From Pteria penguin (lineage: Eukaryota; Mollusca; Bivalvia; Pterioida; Pteriidae): a stretch of DNA of 64,000 bases. The notes beneath the pieces are model-generated. The model did no database searches and was not told the DNA's origin. It worked only from the letters and a program-made list of their open reading frames with translations. Location of the stretch: contig CM068590.1 in NCBI GenBank assembly GCA_035048485.1, forward strand, positions 7,756,329 through 7,820,328, written 5' to 3'. This document shows positions 12,868-24,797 of the stretch, in pieces. The position numbers and the translations under genes were made by a program. Every line of letters starts with the position of its first letter. Positions within the stretch are counted from its first letter, which is position 1.

Positions 12868-13216
12868 TCATTAAGCAGTCTCACTTTGTATGACATGAGA
12901 TATGACTGTCATACCTGTTCATTCAGAAGTCTCGCTTTGTATGACATGAGATATGCCAGTCATACCTGCTGACTGAGCAGTCCCACTTTTATGACATGAG
13001 ATTTGTCAGCCATGTCTGTTCATTTAGAAGTCTCATTTTGTGTTACATGAGATATGGCTGTCATAATTGTTTATTAAGCAGTCTCACTTTGTATGACATG
13101 AGATATGACTGTCATACCTGTTCATTTAGAAGTTTCACTTTGTATGTGAGAACAATACATTAAGAAGTCTCACTTTGTATGACATGAGATATATCAGTCA
13201 TACCTGTTCATTAAAG
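12868..13216. repeat. 51-bp minisatellite
   Basis: About six and a half units with AGTCTCACTTTGTATGACAT, GAGATATGACTGTCATACC and TGTTCATT. Spacing between units is 51 bp (12881, 12932, 12983). It lies about 420 bp downstream of the GPCR stop codon. Confidence 0.88.
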
Positions 13217-13632
13217 GTGTATCTATCCAGTAATGATCCATGCATCTTTAACAGTACATGAGGCGGTTAGCACATGCGCATTTGTGATCTCAGCTCTATT
13301 CACAGTTCGGAAGTCAAGCGAATGGCACATTTGTATTTCATAATCCACAGCTTAACGTTACATACTCGATACATTTGCAGTATGATACCTATGTGCATTT
13401 AAATCTGAAATGCCCACCGATTATTTTGTAAATTTTACGGCAACATTGTCGACCATGTCACGTGATATGCATGGCACTTGCTAGCCAAGATCTATATATC
13501 TTATTCAGGGTTATAAGTCGTTGTATGTTTAAAGTCATTAAGTATACGTTTCTCTGGATTTGAGTTCGGTTAATTTATGGTAAACACATCATATTGTAGT
13601 GTGACATGTATACGTAATACTTTCATACATTG
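13217..13632. other. GPCR 3' flank, nothing certain
   Basis: This is the sequence just downstream of the GPCR stop on the - strand and may hold its 3' UTR. I saw no clear AATAAA on the - strand in this stretch. Confidence 0.4.
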
Positions 13633-15075
13633 TCAGTTGACATCGGTTTCGAAGTTTCGCTCAGGTACATGAACCGTAACCCCAGGATTGGGAGTTGCTA
13701 TGGCAGAGACTGTATTACAGTGTAGATGGGGGTTGCTTCTTCGTAATGTCGGGGAATCCCCTATATCGACAATTGGATCATGGCGCGCTGCGCTGGAATT
13801 CTTATCCGAGATCGACTCGGGGCTGTCCTCGTGACTTATCTTATATGACCTATATGTACCACGTGAACTATGTGCACTCATGCCATCATCTATTTCGTGA
13901 TGTTCTGATTGGTCAAACTGATACATCCGTTGCCTGTTGTCTTGGTGTTGGCATTGAGCGTCAGGAAATACTGTGTCGGGATTGGTTGCAGCATGTTGTT
14001 GAGTTATCCAGTTAGCAAACTCATTAAGTCTTTGCTGTCGATAATGATCACAATAAAAATATCGAGCAAGCAAGTTGATATGACGATCAAAGCAAATATA
14101 CAAAATGGGTTGGATTGTGCCCTGTGTCCAGGCAATGAAACTAAAAGCTTGATATACTTTTGGTGACACGTTAAAGTTTCTGTCTATGACAATTAAGAAA
14201 AATAACGGATACCAACACACAACAAACGCAAGTGTAGTAAGGACGAACATTTTCGCGCGATGTCCGGAGTCTTTGATCATTGACCGGACGTTACAAGCAG
14301 ACGTACGTGGGTTATCTACAATGGTAATGGACGACCGCACTAACATGGATACTCGGTTAGGGTGGTTCATCTGTATCTCCTTGTAAAGTTTACAAATAAA
14401 ATGTATGACGCCGATGACGGCCAATGTTACTATGGAAATCCACATGACGTTGGCGACATAACCAGTTTGCTTTCCAAGAACGAACGAACAGCTACCGATC
14501 TGTGGATGAAAGTCGAAATATCCGCCAATCAGTGTAGGTCCAAGATGTAAGATCGTACTAGCTATATATACGAGAATTATCCCAAATATAATGCAACAAA
14601 TGGAACCGTGCGAGTTGCCGCCAACGTTTTCTTCGCCAAATGTGTACGCTTCTGTACACACCATGGCGACCAGGTTGAATATGGATGCGGTTATGATGAG
14701 GACGTAAGTAGCTCCAAAGAAATCACAATCAGTCGGTTTCTTCTGCGTGATGAGATTATAAGCAATGGGTATACAGTACGCCGACTTCAGACCGTCCAGA
14801 AAACAGGCGTGAATCAGAAACGCACTTGTCAGCTTACGCATAGAGCGCCGTATGAAGAGAAAAATGACAACCAAGATGTTCAGTAAAATCCCCAATACAG
14901 CGACAAAATAGAGGTAGTAGGCTTCCTGATGGTACGTATCGCCCGTGATCCGAGTTCTCTCCTCACGTATCTGCCGTAAAGGTACCCCGTTAGCAGGGAA
15001 GTCGTCACGTCTTATATTCTGTGAAAAATCGTATTTGGGACGGTCAGCAAAATAGGTGTTATTGTAATTGGCCAT
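13633..15075 (-). CDS. Orphan rhodopsin-like GPCR, intronless, nested in MTO1 intron
   Basis: A 480-residue protein in one exon with seven hydrophobic segments at about 51-76, 82-108, 117-145, 157-182, 206-230, 272-297 and 305-328. Class A landmarks include N66 in TM1, D94 in TM2, C117 before TM3 paired with C196 in loop 2, and CWYP (287-290) in TM6. The Arg of DRY is missing: TEA occupies 141-143. TM7 has QPILY instead of NPxxY, and TM4 lacks the usual Trp. The N-terminus of about 50 residues has a glycosylation sequon at N5 and no signal peptide. The Ser- and His-rich C-tail is about 150 residues. The ATG at 15075 has A at -3 and G at +4 and is the first Met of the frame. The ligand is unknown. 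The intact frame through seven helices indicates a functional gene. Confidence 0.88.
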   Translation of the reverse strand: MANYNNTYFADRPKYDFSQNIRRDDFPANGVPLRQIREERTRITGDTYHQEAYYLYFVAVLGILLNILVVIFLFIRRSMRKLTSAFLIHACFLDGLKSAYCIPIAYNLITQKKPTDCDFFGATYVLIITASIFNLVAMVCTEAYTFGEENVGGNSHGSICCIIFGIILVYIASTILHLGPTLIGGYFDFHPQIGSCSFVLGKQTGYVANVMWISIVTLAVIGVIHFICKLYKEIQMNHPNRVSMLVRSSITIVDNPRTSACNVRSMIKDSGHRAKMFVLTTLAFVVCWYPLFFLIVIDRNFNVSPKVYQAFSFIAWTQGTIQPILYICFDRHINLLARYFYCDHYRQQRLNEFANWITQQHAATNPDTVFPDAQCQHQDNRQRMYQFDQSEHHEIDDGMSAHSSRGTYRSYKISHEDSPESISDKNSSAARHDPIVDIGDSPTLRRSNPHLHCNTVSAIATPNPGVTVHVPERNFETDVN

Positions 15076-16055
15076 GGTTATATACCATGCCGTGTGTCAT
15101 TCTCTTTCCTGGTGCTCTCTGCTATGCGCTTTATGCTGACTGCAAAAGAAATAAAACGGTGTTACAAAGAAGCTATATATTTGCATTGTATTACATGGGA
15201 CACTAGCAGGGTATTGAAGCGTTGGTATTCTGTCTGTTTTGGCTTCTAATGTAATTGAGGTGTACAGGTTTTGTTCAAGGCAATTTATGTTGTTCTTTCA
15301 TTTTATTTAATTGTTTTAAAACAAAGACGAAACCCACTTGTTTGCTACTTGTTTTAAAATTAGGCAATAAATTTGAAGAGGTTGCCCTATTTCCACGATA
15401 GATTTGGCGCCGTCACAAGACATACTTGTGATTTCTTTCATATGATTTTTACGTTTTTCGTGAGGGTTCCTGTAATCCTCGTATATAGGTGAGGAAGGAG
15501 GATTTTAGAAGCTTCTTTCATGGATCTTTTTAGCTATGACATACTGTTCTTTGAGGAACATTGATATTACACACTAGTTTGGTTACATTGACATGAAGTT
15601 ATACACCCACCCACACACATACAAACACACACACACCTACACACACACACATACACACAGAGGAGAGAGAGAGAGAACAAAAAATTATTTTAACCATTCT
15701 CGATATTTTATCAACAGTTACCTGGATATGAAAATATAACAAAACATGAATGAGAATACTCATCGTAGTAGTTCTATTGTTTAATCTCTAGACAACTTTT
15801 GTAGACAGTGTTTGTTGATAATCTGCATATAGATGCATAAGATGTAGAATTAAGTAAAATATGGGGATATCGTCGAAATCTGTTAGACTTTTGCAAGACA
15901 CCGATGCAACTTCTTAATGACAATACACGTGTATCGTGCGTGAGGTTTAGTCACAAGATTGGGGTTTCTCTCGGTGGGCATGACGGAATTCAGTATTTAA
16001 GTTAACCATTAACGATACGGTGAATCCCTGTATAAATTTTTATCATATATATAGT
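15076..16055. other. GPCR upstream region
   Basis: This is the likely 5' UTR and promoter side of the GPCR on the - strand. An AT-rich TATATA stretch about 100 bp upstream of the ATG (near 15171-15181) could be a TATA element, but nothing proves it. A (CA)n/(GA)n microsatellite occupies about 15604-15675. Confidence 0.4.
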
Positions 16056-16925
16056 AAACTAAGGCAGTGACTGTATCTGACGACTGCAACACACTGGAAA
16101 CTAAGGAAGTGACTGTATCTAGTCACAGTGTGACAACTGCAACACATTGGAAACTAAGGAAGTGACTGTATGAAGTCACAGTATGACGACTACTATACAG
16201 TGTAAACTAAGGAAGTGACTGTATCTTGTTACAGTGTGACAACTGCAACACATTGGAAACTAAGGAAGTGACTGTATCTAGTCAGTGTGACGACTACTAT
16301 ACAGTGTAAACTAAAGAAGTGACTGTATCTAGTCACAGTGTGATAACTGCAACACACTGGAAACTAAGGAAGTGACTGTATCTAGTCAGTTTGACGACTG
16401 CAACACACTGGAAACTAAGGAAGTGACTGTATCTAGCGATAGTGTGACAACTGCAACAACACACTGGAAACTAAGGAAGTGACTGTATCTAGTCACAGTG
16501 TGACAACTGCAACACACTGGAAACTAAGGAAGTGACTGTATGAAGTCACAGTGTGACGACTACTATACAGTGTAAACTAAGGAAGTGACTGTATCTAGTC
16601 ACAGTTTGACGACTGCAACACACTGGAAACTAAGGAAGTGACTGTATCTAGTCAGTTTGACGACTGCAACACACTGGAAACTAAGGAAGTGACTGTATCT
16701 AGTCACAGTGTGACAACTGCAACACACTGGAAACTAAGGAAGTGACTGTATCTAGTCAGTTTGACGACTGCAACACACTGGAAACTAAGGAAGTGACTGT
16801 ATCTAGTCACAGTGTGACAACTGCAACACACTGGAAACTAAGGAAGTGACTGTATCTAGTCAGTGTGACGACTGCCATACTGTGTAAACTAAGGAAGTGA
16901 CTGTGTTAGTCACAGTGTTACAGAC
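16056..16925. repeat. 53-bp minisatellite
   Basis: About 16 units with GGAAACTAAGGAAGTGACTG, TATCTAGTCACAGTGTGAC and AACTGCAACACACT. A shorter variant lacks CACA after TAGT, and another has GACTACTATACAGTGT in place of the last block. The two variants are interspersed. Confidence 0.93.
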
Positions 16926-17909
16926 ATCGTCATAACCATAATTAAAATAAATGGTTGGTTCCACTACAATCTCAGTTTTGCCAAATCAGTTTGTTTGCTG
17001 CCTTAGAGAGACGGAATCGATATTATGATAAAAGAGCTGTATAATATATAATCACACTATCCAGATCTGGGACAAGCAGTTGTCTTGAAATATTGGCTAT
17101 TGACAACACAAAAACTCTTAATGGATTTATGACTCTCCAGGAGTCCTGAAATAAAAGCTTCATAGATATTGTTGGCATTGGCATGACGGTAGCAGGTATA
17201 CAAGGTCACGTACAGATCTGTATAATACACTGAAGGAATAAGTTGGCCTCCATTCAAACAAATGCACTTCTATTGATCACAGTGCGACCTATTTATCACA
17301 TTCACAATGCTTTCATCTCTTTTTGATTATGTAAAATATCCCATGAGATGCTAATAGACTAGACAAGATTATCTCATAACTCCAACTATCCCCATGATGA
17401 AGCAGGACTTTAAGGTATGGGGTTCATTTCTCAAGTGCTGAGACGATCCAGACAAGTGACTGTTAGGAGGGTATACCCCTCGGGATTTATTTTCAGTTTT
17501 CAGTAAAATCTTATTTTCCCTATTTTGTTCCCATCCCCATGATGATTCTACTGATAGATAACAAAGCTTTAACAACTTAATAGGACTTGGAGTGGATAAA
17601 GAGAATAACAAATTCTGAATGATACCGTAATAACAGAAATGGAAAGCAATAAATATTGACATGTGAACGAAATCATAATTCAGAATAATCTAAGGACATT
17701 TAAGGTGACAAATAATTAATGATATCTATTGGAAAAAGTAATGGCAATACAAACAATTTAAACAGTCTGAAAGATTTGCTTAATGTTTGAATGTTCTTCT
17801 TTTTCCATTACGAAGTGAACTCATAAATGAGTGTCCTACTTCATGTTTAATTACTTTGACCCAAAGGTTTTAAATGAAAGAAAGAATCGGTTGTCAATTT
17901 ATATATCTC
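16926..17909. other. Intronic, nothing recognised
   Basis: No repeat array and no plausible gene. Open frames at 17057-17257 and 17369-17662 on the - strand lack any recognisable motif. Confidence 0.5.
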
Positions 17910-18134
17910 GGTCTCTCTTTCTATCTGTCTCTGTCTCTCTGTCTCTCTCTTTCTCTGTTGACGATGTTTGTATTGGTATGACACGATATGTACTGTCTGT
18001 CTGTCTGCCTCTGTCTGTCTCTGTGTGTGTGTGTGTTGACGATGTTTGTATTGGTATGACACGATCTGTACTGTCTGTCTGTCTTTCTCTCTCTGTTGAT
18101 GATGTTTATATTGGTATGACACGATCTGTACTGA
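17910..18134. repeat. Pyrimidine-rich and 60-bp tandem repeat
   Basis: A (CT)n and (CTGT)n tract alternates with three copies of GACGATGTTTGTATTGGTAT followed by GACACGATCTGTACTGTC. Expansion of the simple tract gives unequal unit lengths. Confidence 0.85.
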
Positions 18135-19560
18135 ATGATGATACAGCCTTAACCTTGTTGTCTTGGGTCAAGTACATCCGTGCTTAGTGCAATGAGAATC
18201 TAATAACAAGCACCCACGCGCCATGGATGATGTGCCAAAAACATTATATTCCCATGTTATGTCACCAGATATAAGCCCGAGAATTTTCCAGACGTTATAG
18301 GTTTCTTGACCTAGAGGTGACTATGTGCTGATTGCTTTCTATTTACCTCGGTACATTTCCATTTCTTCAAGCATTTCGTTTCAGACTTACAAATATATTC
18401 CCATTTAACTTTTCACTCATTGAATAGAACCATATCTCTTGGCAAAAAAACGTTCACTAAAATATAATTGTCTACTACTTCATTTACGGGATTTCATCCG
18501 AGTTGGTATCAGGAGCATCGTTATGTTAGGGTCCTATTTTACATTAAGACATCCGTTCTGATGCCTATAAAAATAGATATAAGTATAGCTATGGAAATAA
18601 AGGGACCAGAAGTGGGTGGGTGGGGGGGGGCTCACATGTTCGGTTGCTTTTTATAATAATATCACATAAAAACTTAATCTCCAACGACCAAAACTAGTCG
18701 ATATAGGTATTGCACCTGGGTTTTGTTTCTTAAACCTCTATATATAAATAAACTAAAACCATGAGTAGAAACATGTGTAGTGTTCTATTGTGAAATCAAT
18801 GCACGTTTATAGACTAGCAAATAACGTGTATGTTTTACGTGCTTTTGTACTCACCCGACATTAGGGTCTTCTGATTCTGATGTTTTCCTGAACATCTGTT
18901 ATCATTAATCTTTAGTATTACTAACCAACAAAGCAAGTCTGGTCTATGAATTGGCGAGGTCCATCTGTCCGTCTGTATGTCCGTCCGGCGTCAACATTTT
19001 ATGTTAGTTGGATTTCTGGCATATTTGTTGTATACATGTGTGAGTAAAGAAGTATAGGTAGTATAGGTGTCAGTGGCGGATTGAGAGAGAGAGAGGCCAT
19101 CATCTCTAATTGTTTACGCGGCGGACTAGCATGAATCCGATAATCGTGTATCTATTTGATTTAACTTTGTCATATTGACTAGGTTCAGGGTTCCAACCCA
19201 AAGTTCTCTGCTTTCCTGACTGAAAAGCGTTCATGACAGGTTCTAACTCCTTTTTCCGAAAATCATCTTCTATGGCTGCTTCCGAACTCTCCAGCAGAAA
19301 TAATGTACAAGAGAAAAGACCAAAGATGATGGTGAATTTTGAGAGACATATTTATTAGAAAATCGGGTATGATGAGATCAACTGTAGAAAAGGCATGGAT
19401 AGCTTCACAAGAAGCTTCGATAATACGGCAGCTTATATATAACTTAAGTTTTAGGCTCTAAAAGCCGTCAAATTGCAGGCTCTCCGGGGTAGTTTGCCCC
19501 CTGGTCCCCTACCCTCTGGATAAGTTGCGTAGCGTAACAGTCGCCAGAGCCCCAGAATTT
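18135..19560. other. Intronic, nothing certain
   Basis: No gene was recognised. CAGTGGCGGATTGAG at about 19072-19086 resembles the hAT-like terminus seen at 44483 and 47917, without a visible partner. A CATCTGTCCGTCTG-type tract near 18960-19000 resembles part of a common interspersed repeat. Confidence 0.4.
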
Positions 19561-20143
19561 GAGTAGTGAAGTATACGAGTAGTGTCAGTATGTGAGTTGT
19601 GAAGTATGTGGGTAGTGTCAGTATATGAGTAGTGAAGTATGTGAGCAGTGAAGTATGGGAGTAGTGTCAGTATGTGAGTTGTGAATTATTGGGGTATTGT
19701 CAGTATGGGTGTAGTGAAGTATACGAGTAGTGTCAGTATGTGAGTAGTGAGGTGTACAAATAGTGTGAGTATCGGAGTAGTGAAGTATACGAGTAGAATG
19801 AGTATCGGAGAGTAGAGTCAGAATGTGAGTAGTGAGGTATACGAATAGTGTCAGTATGTGTGAAGTGCAATATACGAGTAGTGTCAGTATGTAAGTTGTG
19901 AAGTATTCGGGTAGTGTCAGTATCGGAGTAGTGAAGTATACGAGTAGAGTGAGTATCGGAGAGTAGAGTCAGAATGTGAGTAGTGAGGTATACGAGTAGT
20001 GTCAGTATGTGTGAAGTGCAGTATACGAGTAGTGTCAGTATGTAAGTTGTGAAGTATTCGGGTAGTGTCAGTATCGGAGTAGTGAAGTATACGAGTAGAG
20101 TCAGAATGTGAGTAGTGAGGTATACGAGTAGTATCAGTATGTT
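19561..20143. repeat. Minisatellite of about 33 bp with higher-order units
   Basis: Units combine GTAGTGAAGTATACGAGTAG and TGTCAGTATGTGAGT. From about 19757 a block of roughly 150 bp with CGGAGAGTAGAGTCAGAATG is itself repeated, which marks a second round of amplification. Confidence 0.88.
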
Positions 20144-20511
20144 GAATCTGTGTGATTAAAACAGATATTGAATCAACAAAAAACACCATGGTGCAAACGC
20201 CAAAGTGTGGGCCGGAATGGGATGTTTGATAAAAGCGTAAACAATTTTTTAAACAAAATAACGTTTTAAAATATGTATTGTACAGCCATGTGACTGTTAA
20301 TTAGCAGACATATAAAGACCATGATGATCGACCACAGACGTATAAATCTCCAATATCTTATCCGTTGATATTTCAGGAAATATATTTGGTATCATTTAGA
20401 CCCATTCAGTACTTAAAGCATTAGCGAGTTTATCGTCTTACGGATTAGCCTGCATATGATATGGAAATGTACTTTTAAAAGTACTAGCCATATCATTTAC
20501 TATTTGTTTTA

Positions 20512-20776
20512 AACCAGTGGGCCCAGTGGATGAGATGACCGAAAGGTCTTGGGTTCGACTCCCGCTGTGGGAACATCGGTGTCCCGTCTTTCAGATGAGA
20601 CAGCAGAAATCGAGGTCCCGTGTCAAGGTAGGTATGGCAGGTAAGGATCCCCCACTTCTTCGGGAGATATAAATTTCTATCCAATGCACCAGGCAGATAC
20701 CGTCACCATATACGTGAAATAATCGTGGAGTGACGTAAAACAATAATCAATCAATCAATCAATCCATCAATCAATC
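20512..20776 (+). mobile_element. tRNA-derived SINE, CAAT-tailed family
   Basis: The head has GCCCAGTGGATGAG and a B-box-like GGGTTCGACTCC. The body has CAGGCAGATACCGTCACCAT and GTGGAGTGACGTAAAAC, and the tail is (CAAT)n. The head differs from that at 25403, which suggests a subfamily. Confidence 0.8.
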
Positions 20777-21147
20777 TGCTATCTATTTTTAAGAACAAGA
20801 CATAACCAATCTATAAGCAACTGGCTGTTTGCTGGGGGTAACCATCCCTTTACTGGTTAAACTTTTGGTAGTGCTGTAGCCTTGCTGGTTGGCAGTCTTT
20901 TTTATTCTCACGTTTTAATTTATAAACAATAATCAAGGTTTTTCGTCCAAAAGAAAGAATTGTAGAATCTAGCGCGTCAAATATTCTAAAATTGTAATGT
21001 AACAACCCCCCACCCCCACCCCCCGAAAATATTCCAACAAATTTTTAAACTACCCGTCCGATGATCCTCTGCTGTAACATAAATCAGAGAAAGTCTCGAA
21101 GATACTACGCTTACATAAATCTATCAAACTGGGTCGGCTAGGTGACC
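20777..21147. other. Intronic, nothing recognised
   Basis: A C-rich tract interrupted by A lies at 21006-21023. Nothing else stands out. Confidence 0.4.
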
Positions 21148-21183
21148 CGGGGAAAAACTACTATATAGTGGATTTTCCCCCCA
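21148..21183. repeat. Palindrome GGGGAAAAACTACTATA...
   Basis: The left arm GGGGAAAAACTACTATA pairs with TATAGTGGATTTTCCCC at 14 of 17 positions with no loop. The same motif recurs four or five times at 22548-22665. Confidence 0.8.
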
Positions 21184-21496
21184 ATGTGAAATTCCGGATT
21201 TTCTTTTCACACATACATGCAAGTAAATCCAGCTTGTTACCTTGTTAAAAATAAATAGATTTCTATTTAAAATAGAGATTTCTCAATTTTTTATACGGAG
21301 ACATATCCAATTAATTTAAAGATACATGTATCTCATTTTCTTAAGTAGAAATGTCCTCAATTTTAATCTCTTTTCCAAATACAAATGCATTTATTTAGAA
21401 CAGAGATTTATATACTAGACTTTCATTCAAGATATCTCTATTTAATCCGAGAAATCTATATATATACAAATGGAAAAAAAATGAAAAACAAGTTCG

Positions 21497-22040
21497 TTTT
21501 TATACCCCCGGAATGAAGTTCGGGGGCATCTAGTTTTTGGCCTGTCTGTGACTCTTCGCCTGTGGCAAAAACCTTGACTATATCGTTTGTACCAAGAGGT
21601 GCAAGGCTTTGAAACTCCACATATAGTTTTCTTGTGATGACCTTTTATTTGGGAACATGATTTTTTTTAACTAGTGACTTTGACCTTGGTGCTCTACGTT
21701 TTCAAAAACTTAAACTTTGGCTGTTTCTTTTGTACCAAAAGGAGAAGGGGTTTTGAACTTCATATATAGATTACTTGTGATAAGATCTTTAATTTGGGAC
21801 CATGACTTTTGACCTAATGACCTTATTCTTGAAGTGTGACTTACTTTTCAAAAACTTTAACCTTGACTATAACTTCTACACAAAAGGGTGTAGAGCTTTG
21901 AAACAGCATATAGATACTTTTAGATGAAACCTTTCATACTTTGCGTAAGGGACAAGGAAATCGCATTCTTGTGATCATGATTTACAACATCTGCAACTAG
22001 ATAAACCTTGTCGTAGATTGCAAATCGTGGACACCTGGGT
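21497..22040 (+). repeat. Interspersed repeat starting with a CCCCCGGA hairpin
   Basis: It begins TATACCCCCGGAATGAAGTT and CGGGGGCAT, a short hairpin, followed by TTTTTGGCCTGTCTGTGACT and repeated blocks such as AAAAACTTTAACCTTGACTAT. A related copy lies at 55499-55775. I know this type as abundant in bivalve genomes. The 3' boundary is approximate. Confidence 0.65.
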
Positions 22041-22547
22041 GGAATTCCCTTGTATTATTTTCATGTTCATATTGTATATTGTGATATATAACATGCATCA
22101 GTCTTAATTTATTTAGGAATTGAGTGTTCAAGGAATTCTTGCACGTTCTATTCTTATATTTGTCATTGGAACATTTTGATTGATAAATTTCTATTTTACT
22201 TATGTTGTATTACGAAAAGTTTCCTGGCATCGACTCTTGAGTCACAGCCTGACGTCATGATTGACATCTATACGCAAGTAAACGACAATTTTTACAATGA
22301 TATGATAGAAGAAAATAGCATTCTATGGTAAATATATAAAAAGAAAGACTTGTAAATAAATACATAAAACAAAAAATATATACACACACATACACGCACA
22401 AACAGAACACTTAACAGTATATAGAAACCCATTAACCATAACACCATCGGTTTGATCCACAGGCTATTACTATAGTACCTTTGTATTTCAAATGTTATCT
22501 GACTGATACAGAACGAACGTGTATAATTTCCAAACCGTTACGTAAGG

Positions 22548-22665
22548 GGGAAAACTAATATGGGGGAAAGACTACTATATACTGGTTTTTCCGCCATGGG
22601 GGAAAACTACTATATGGCCATTTTTCCGGGGGAAAACTACTATAGGGGAAAACTACCATATAACA
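22548..22665. repeat. Cluster of GGGGGAAAACTACTATAT motifs
   Basis: Five imperfect copies of GGGGGAAAACTACTATAT, two of them followed by an inverse-like TTTTTCC. The same motif forms the palindrome at 21148-21183, about 1.4 kb upstream. Confidence 0.8.
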
Positions 22666-22673
22666 CCGGCCCA

Positions 22674-22850
22674 TAATAACATTACGACATTGTAGATGAT
22701 GAATCAATGGCATTACGATATTGTAGATGATGAATCAATGGCATTACGATATTGTAGATGATGAATCAATGGCATTACGATATTGTAGATATTGAATCAA
22801 AAGGATCAAGACATTGTAGACGTTGAATCTATGAGATTAAGACTAAGTAT
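22674..22850. repeat. 31-bp minisatellite
   Basis: About five units with GGCATTACGATATTGTAG and ATGATGAATCAAT. The last units are diverged. Confidence 0.88.
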
Positions 22851-23059
22851 ATTCACGTCTCGCGGGCGTCCGGACCGCCAGTCCCATCAATGGCTCGACA
22901 TTGTCTATCATTGGATGCATAACTCCGCGTTTTGGCAAATTAAATATCTGATATTATTATGGTAGGTCAAAACTTCTGATATAATTAAGAGAATACCAGT
23001 AATTGAAAGGAGAAGCTAACAGATATCTGTGATTTATGGGAGTAAAAAATGTGACCGTA

Positions 23060-24325
23060 GAAAGCTGAGAAGATATCTATGTAGGGATGAGATGAGAGGA
23101 TATTTATGATTGTAGGGAAGAGATGAAAGGATATGTGTGATTGTAGGGAAGACATGAGAGGATATGTGTGATTGTAGGGAAGACATGAGAGGATATCTGT
23201 GATTGTAGGTAAGAGATGAGAGGATATATGTGATTGTAGGGAAGAGATGAGAGTATATATGTGATTGTAGGGAAGAGATAAGAGGATATATGTGATTGAC
23301 GGGAAGACATGAGAGGATATCTGTGATTGTAGGGAAGAGATGAGAGGATATTTGTGATTGTAGGGAAGACATGAGAGGATATCTGTGATTGTAGGGAAGA
23401 GATAAGAGGATATCTGTGATTGTAGGGAAGAGATGAGAGGATATCTGTGATTGTAGGGAAGAGATGAGAGAATATTTGTGATTGTAGGGAAGAGATAAGA
23501 GGATATCTGTGATTGTAGGGAAGAATGAGAGGATATCTGTGATTGTAGGGAAGAGATTAGAGAATATATGTGATTGTAGGAAAGAGATTAGAGGATATAT
23601 GTAATAGTAGGGAAGAGATAAGAGGATATCTGTGATTATAGGGAAGAGATGAGAGGATATCTGTGATTGTAGGGAAGACATGAGAGGATATCTGTGATTG
23701 TAGGGAAGACATGAGAGGATATCTGTGATTGTAGGGAAGAGATGAGAGGGTATCTGTGATTGTAGGGAAGAGATGAGAGGATATCTGTGATTGTAGGGAA
23801 GAGATGAGAGGATATTTGTGATTGTAGGGAAGAGATGAGAGGGTATCTGTGATTGTAGGGAAGAGATGAGAGGAAATCTGTGATTGTAGGGAAGAGATGA
23901 GATGGTATCTGTGATTGTAGGGAAGAGATGAGAGGATATGTGTGATTGTAGGGAAGACATGAGAGGATATTTGTGATTGTAGGGAAGACATGAGAGGATA
24001 TCTGTGATTGTAGGGAAGAGATGAGAGGATATGTGTGATTGTAGGGAAGACATGAGAGGATATCTGTGATTGTAGACGGGAGCTGAGAGGATATCTGTGA
24101 TTGTAGGGAAGACATGAGAGGATATCTGTGATTGTAGGGAAGACATGATTGATATCTGTGATTATGGGGAAGACATGAAAGGATATCTGTGATTGTAGGG
24201 AAGACATGAGAGGATATCTGTGATTGTAGGGAAGACATGAGAGGATATCTGTGATTGTAGGGAAGACATGAGAGGATATCTGTGATTGTAGGGAAGACAT
24301 GAGGGGATATCTGTGCATTGAAAGG
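23060..24325. repeat. 31-bp minisatellite of about 40 units
   Basis: Units carry GATTGTAGGGAAGAGATGAG and AGGATATCTGT. Common variants are GAAGACATGAG, ATATTTGTG and ATATGTGTG. As 31 is not a multiple of three, each - strand frame reads the three phases in turn and gives a 31-residue period. No phase contains a stop, so all three - strand frames stay open for 200-370 codons. This is a repeat artefact and not a gene. Confidence 0.96.
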
Positions 24326-24797
24326 CTAAACGGACACCAGTGATCGTAGGGAGAAGATGTACAAATTTTAGGACAGTTATAGATTTATTGCGAACAGAAA
24401 TCTAGAGGGGTACAAAACAATCATTTCATAACTTTTTACAGTCTCGTTCTCGGGAGAGATCTCGCGAGATTGACGAGAAATCAATATATCGTACATAGTA
24501 AGCTAGATATTGGTTTGATTTATGTGGTGGTAATGTTCTGTTAATACTTAGATTATTATTGATTGAGAGAATGTTACTGTGACAAGTGTTACAGCATCCC
24601 ACTGCAGAGTGCAATGTCCTCGCTTTGTTTACTTCAACATCTCATCTAAGCTTTCTGGAATATTTCCCTTCTCTACCCTCGGGATAGGGAGGTCGATGGG
24701 ATTTATATTACTATTATTGTAAAATCGATCGAATCTATATTATTGTTTACTGTGTTTATTTTCAGCTCGTACCTCACTGGCTTATTCTAAACTTTAA
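24326..24797. other. Intronic, nothing recognised
   Basis: No gene or repeat array. A short TCTCGCGAGATT palindrome lies at about 24459-24470. Confidence 0.4.

Noticed and set aside
13695..14886. Several + strand frames of 62-106 codons over the GPCR
   Set aside because: Shadows of the 480-codon - strand gene.
23034..24318. Three overlapping - strand frames of 200-370 codons
   Set aside because: They only translate a 31-bp minisatellite in its three phases; no domain and no splice or start context.
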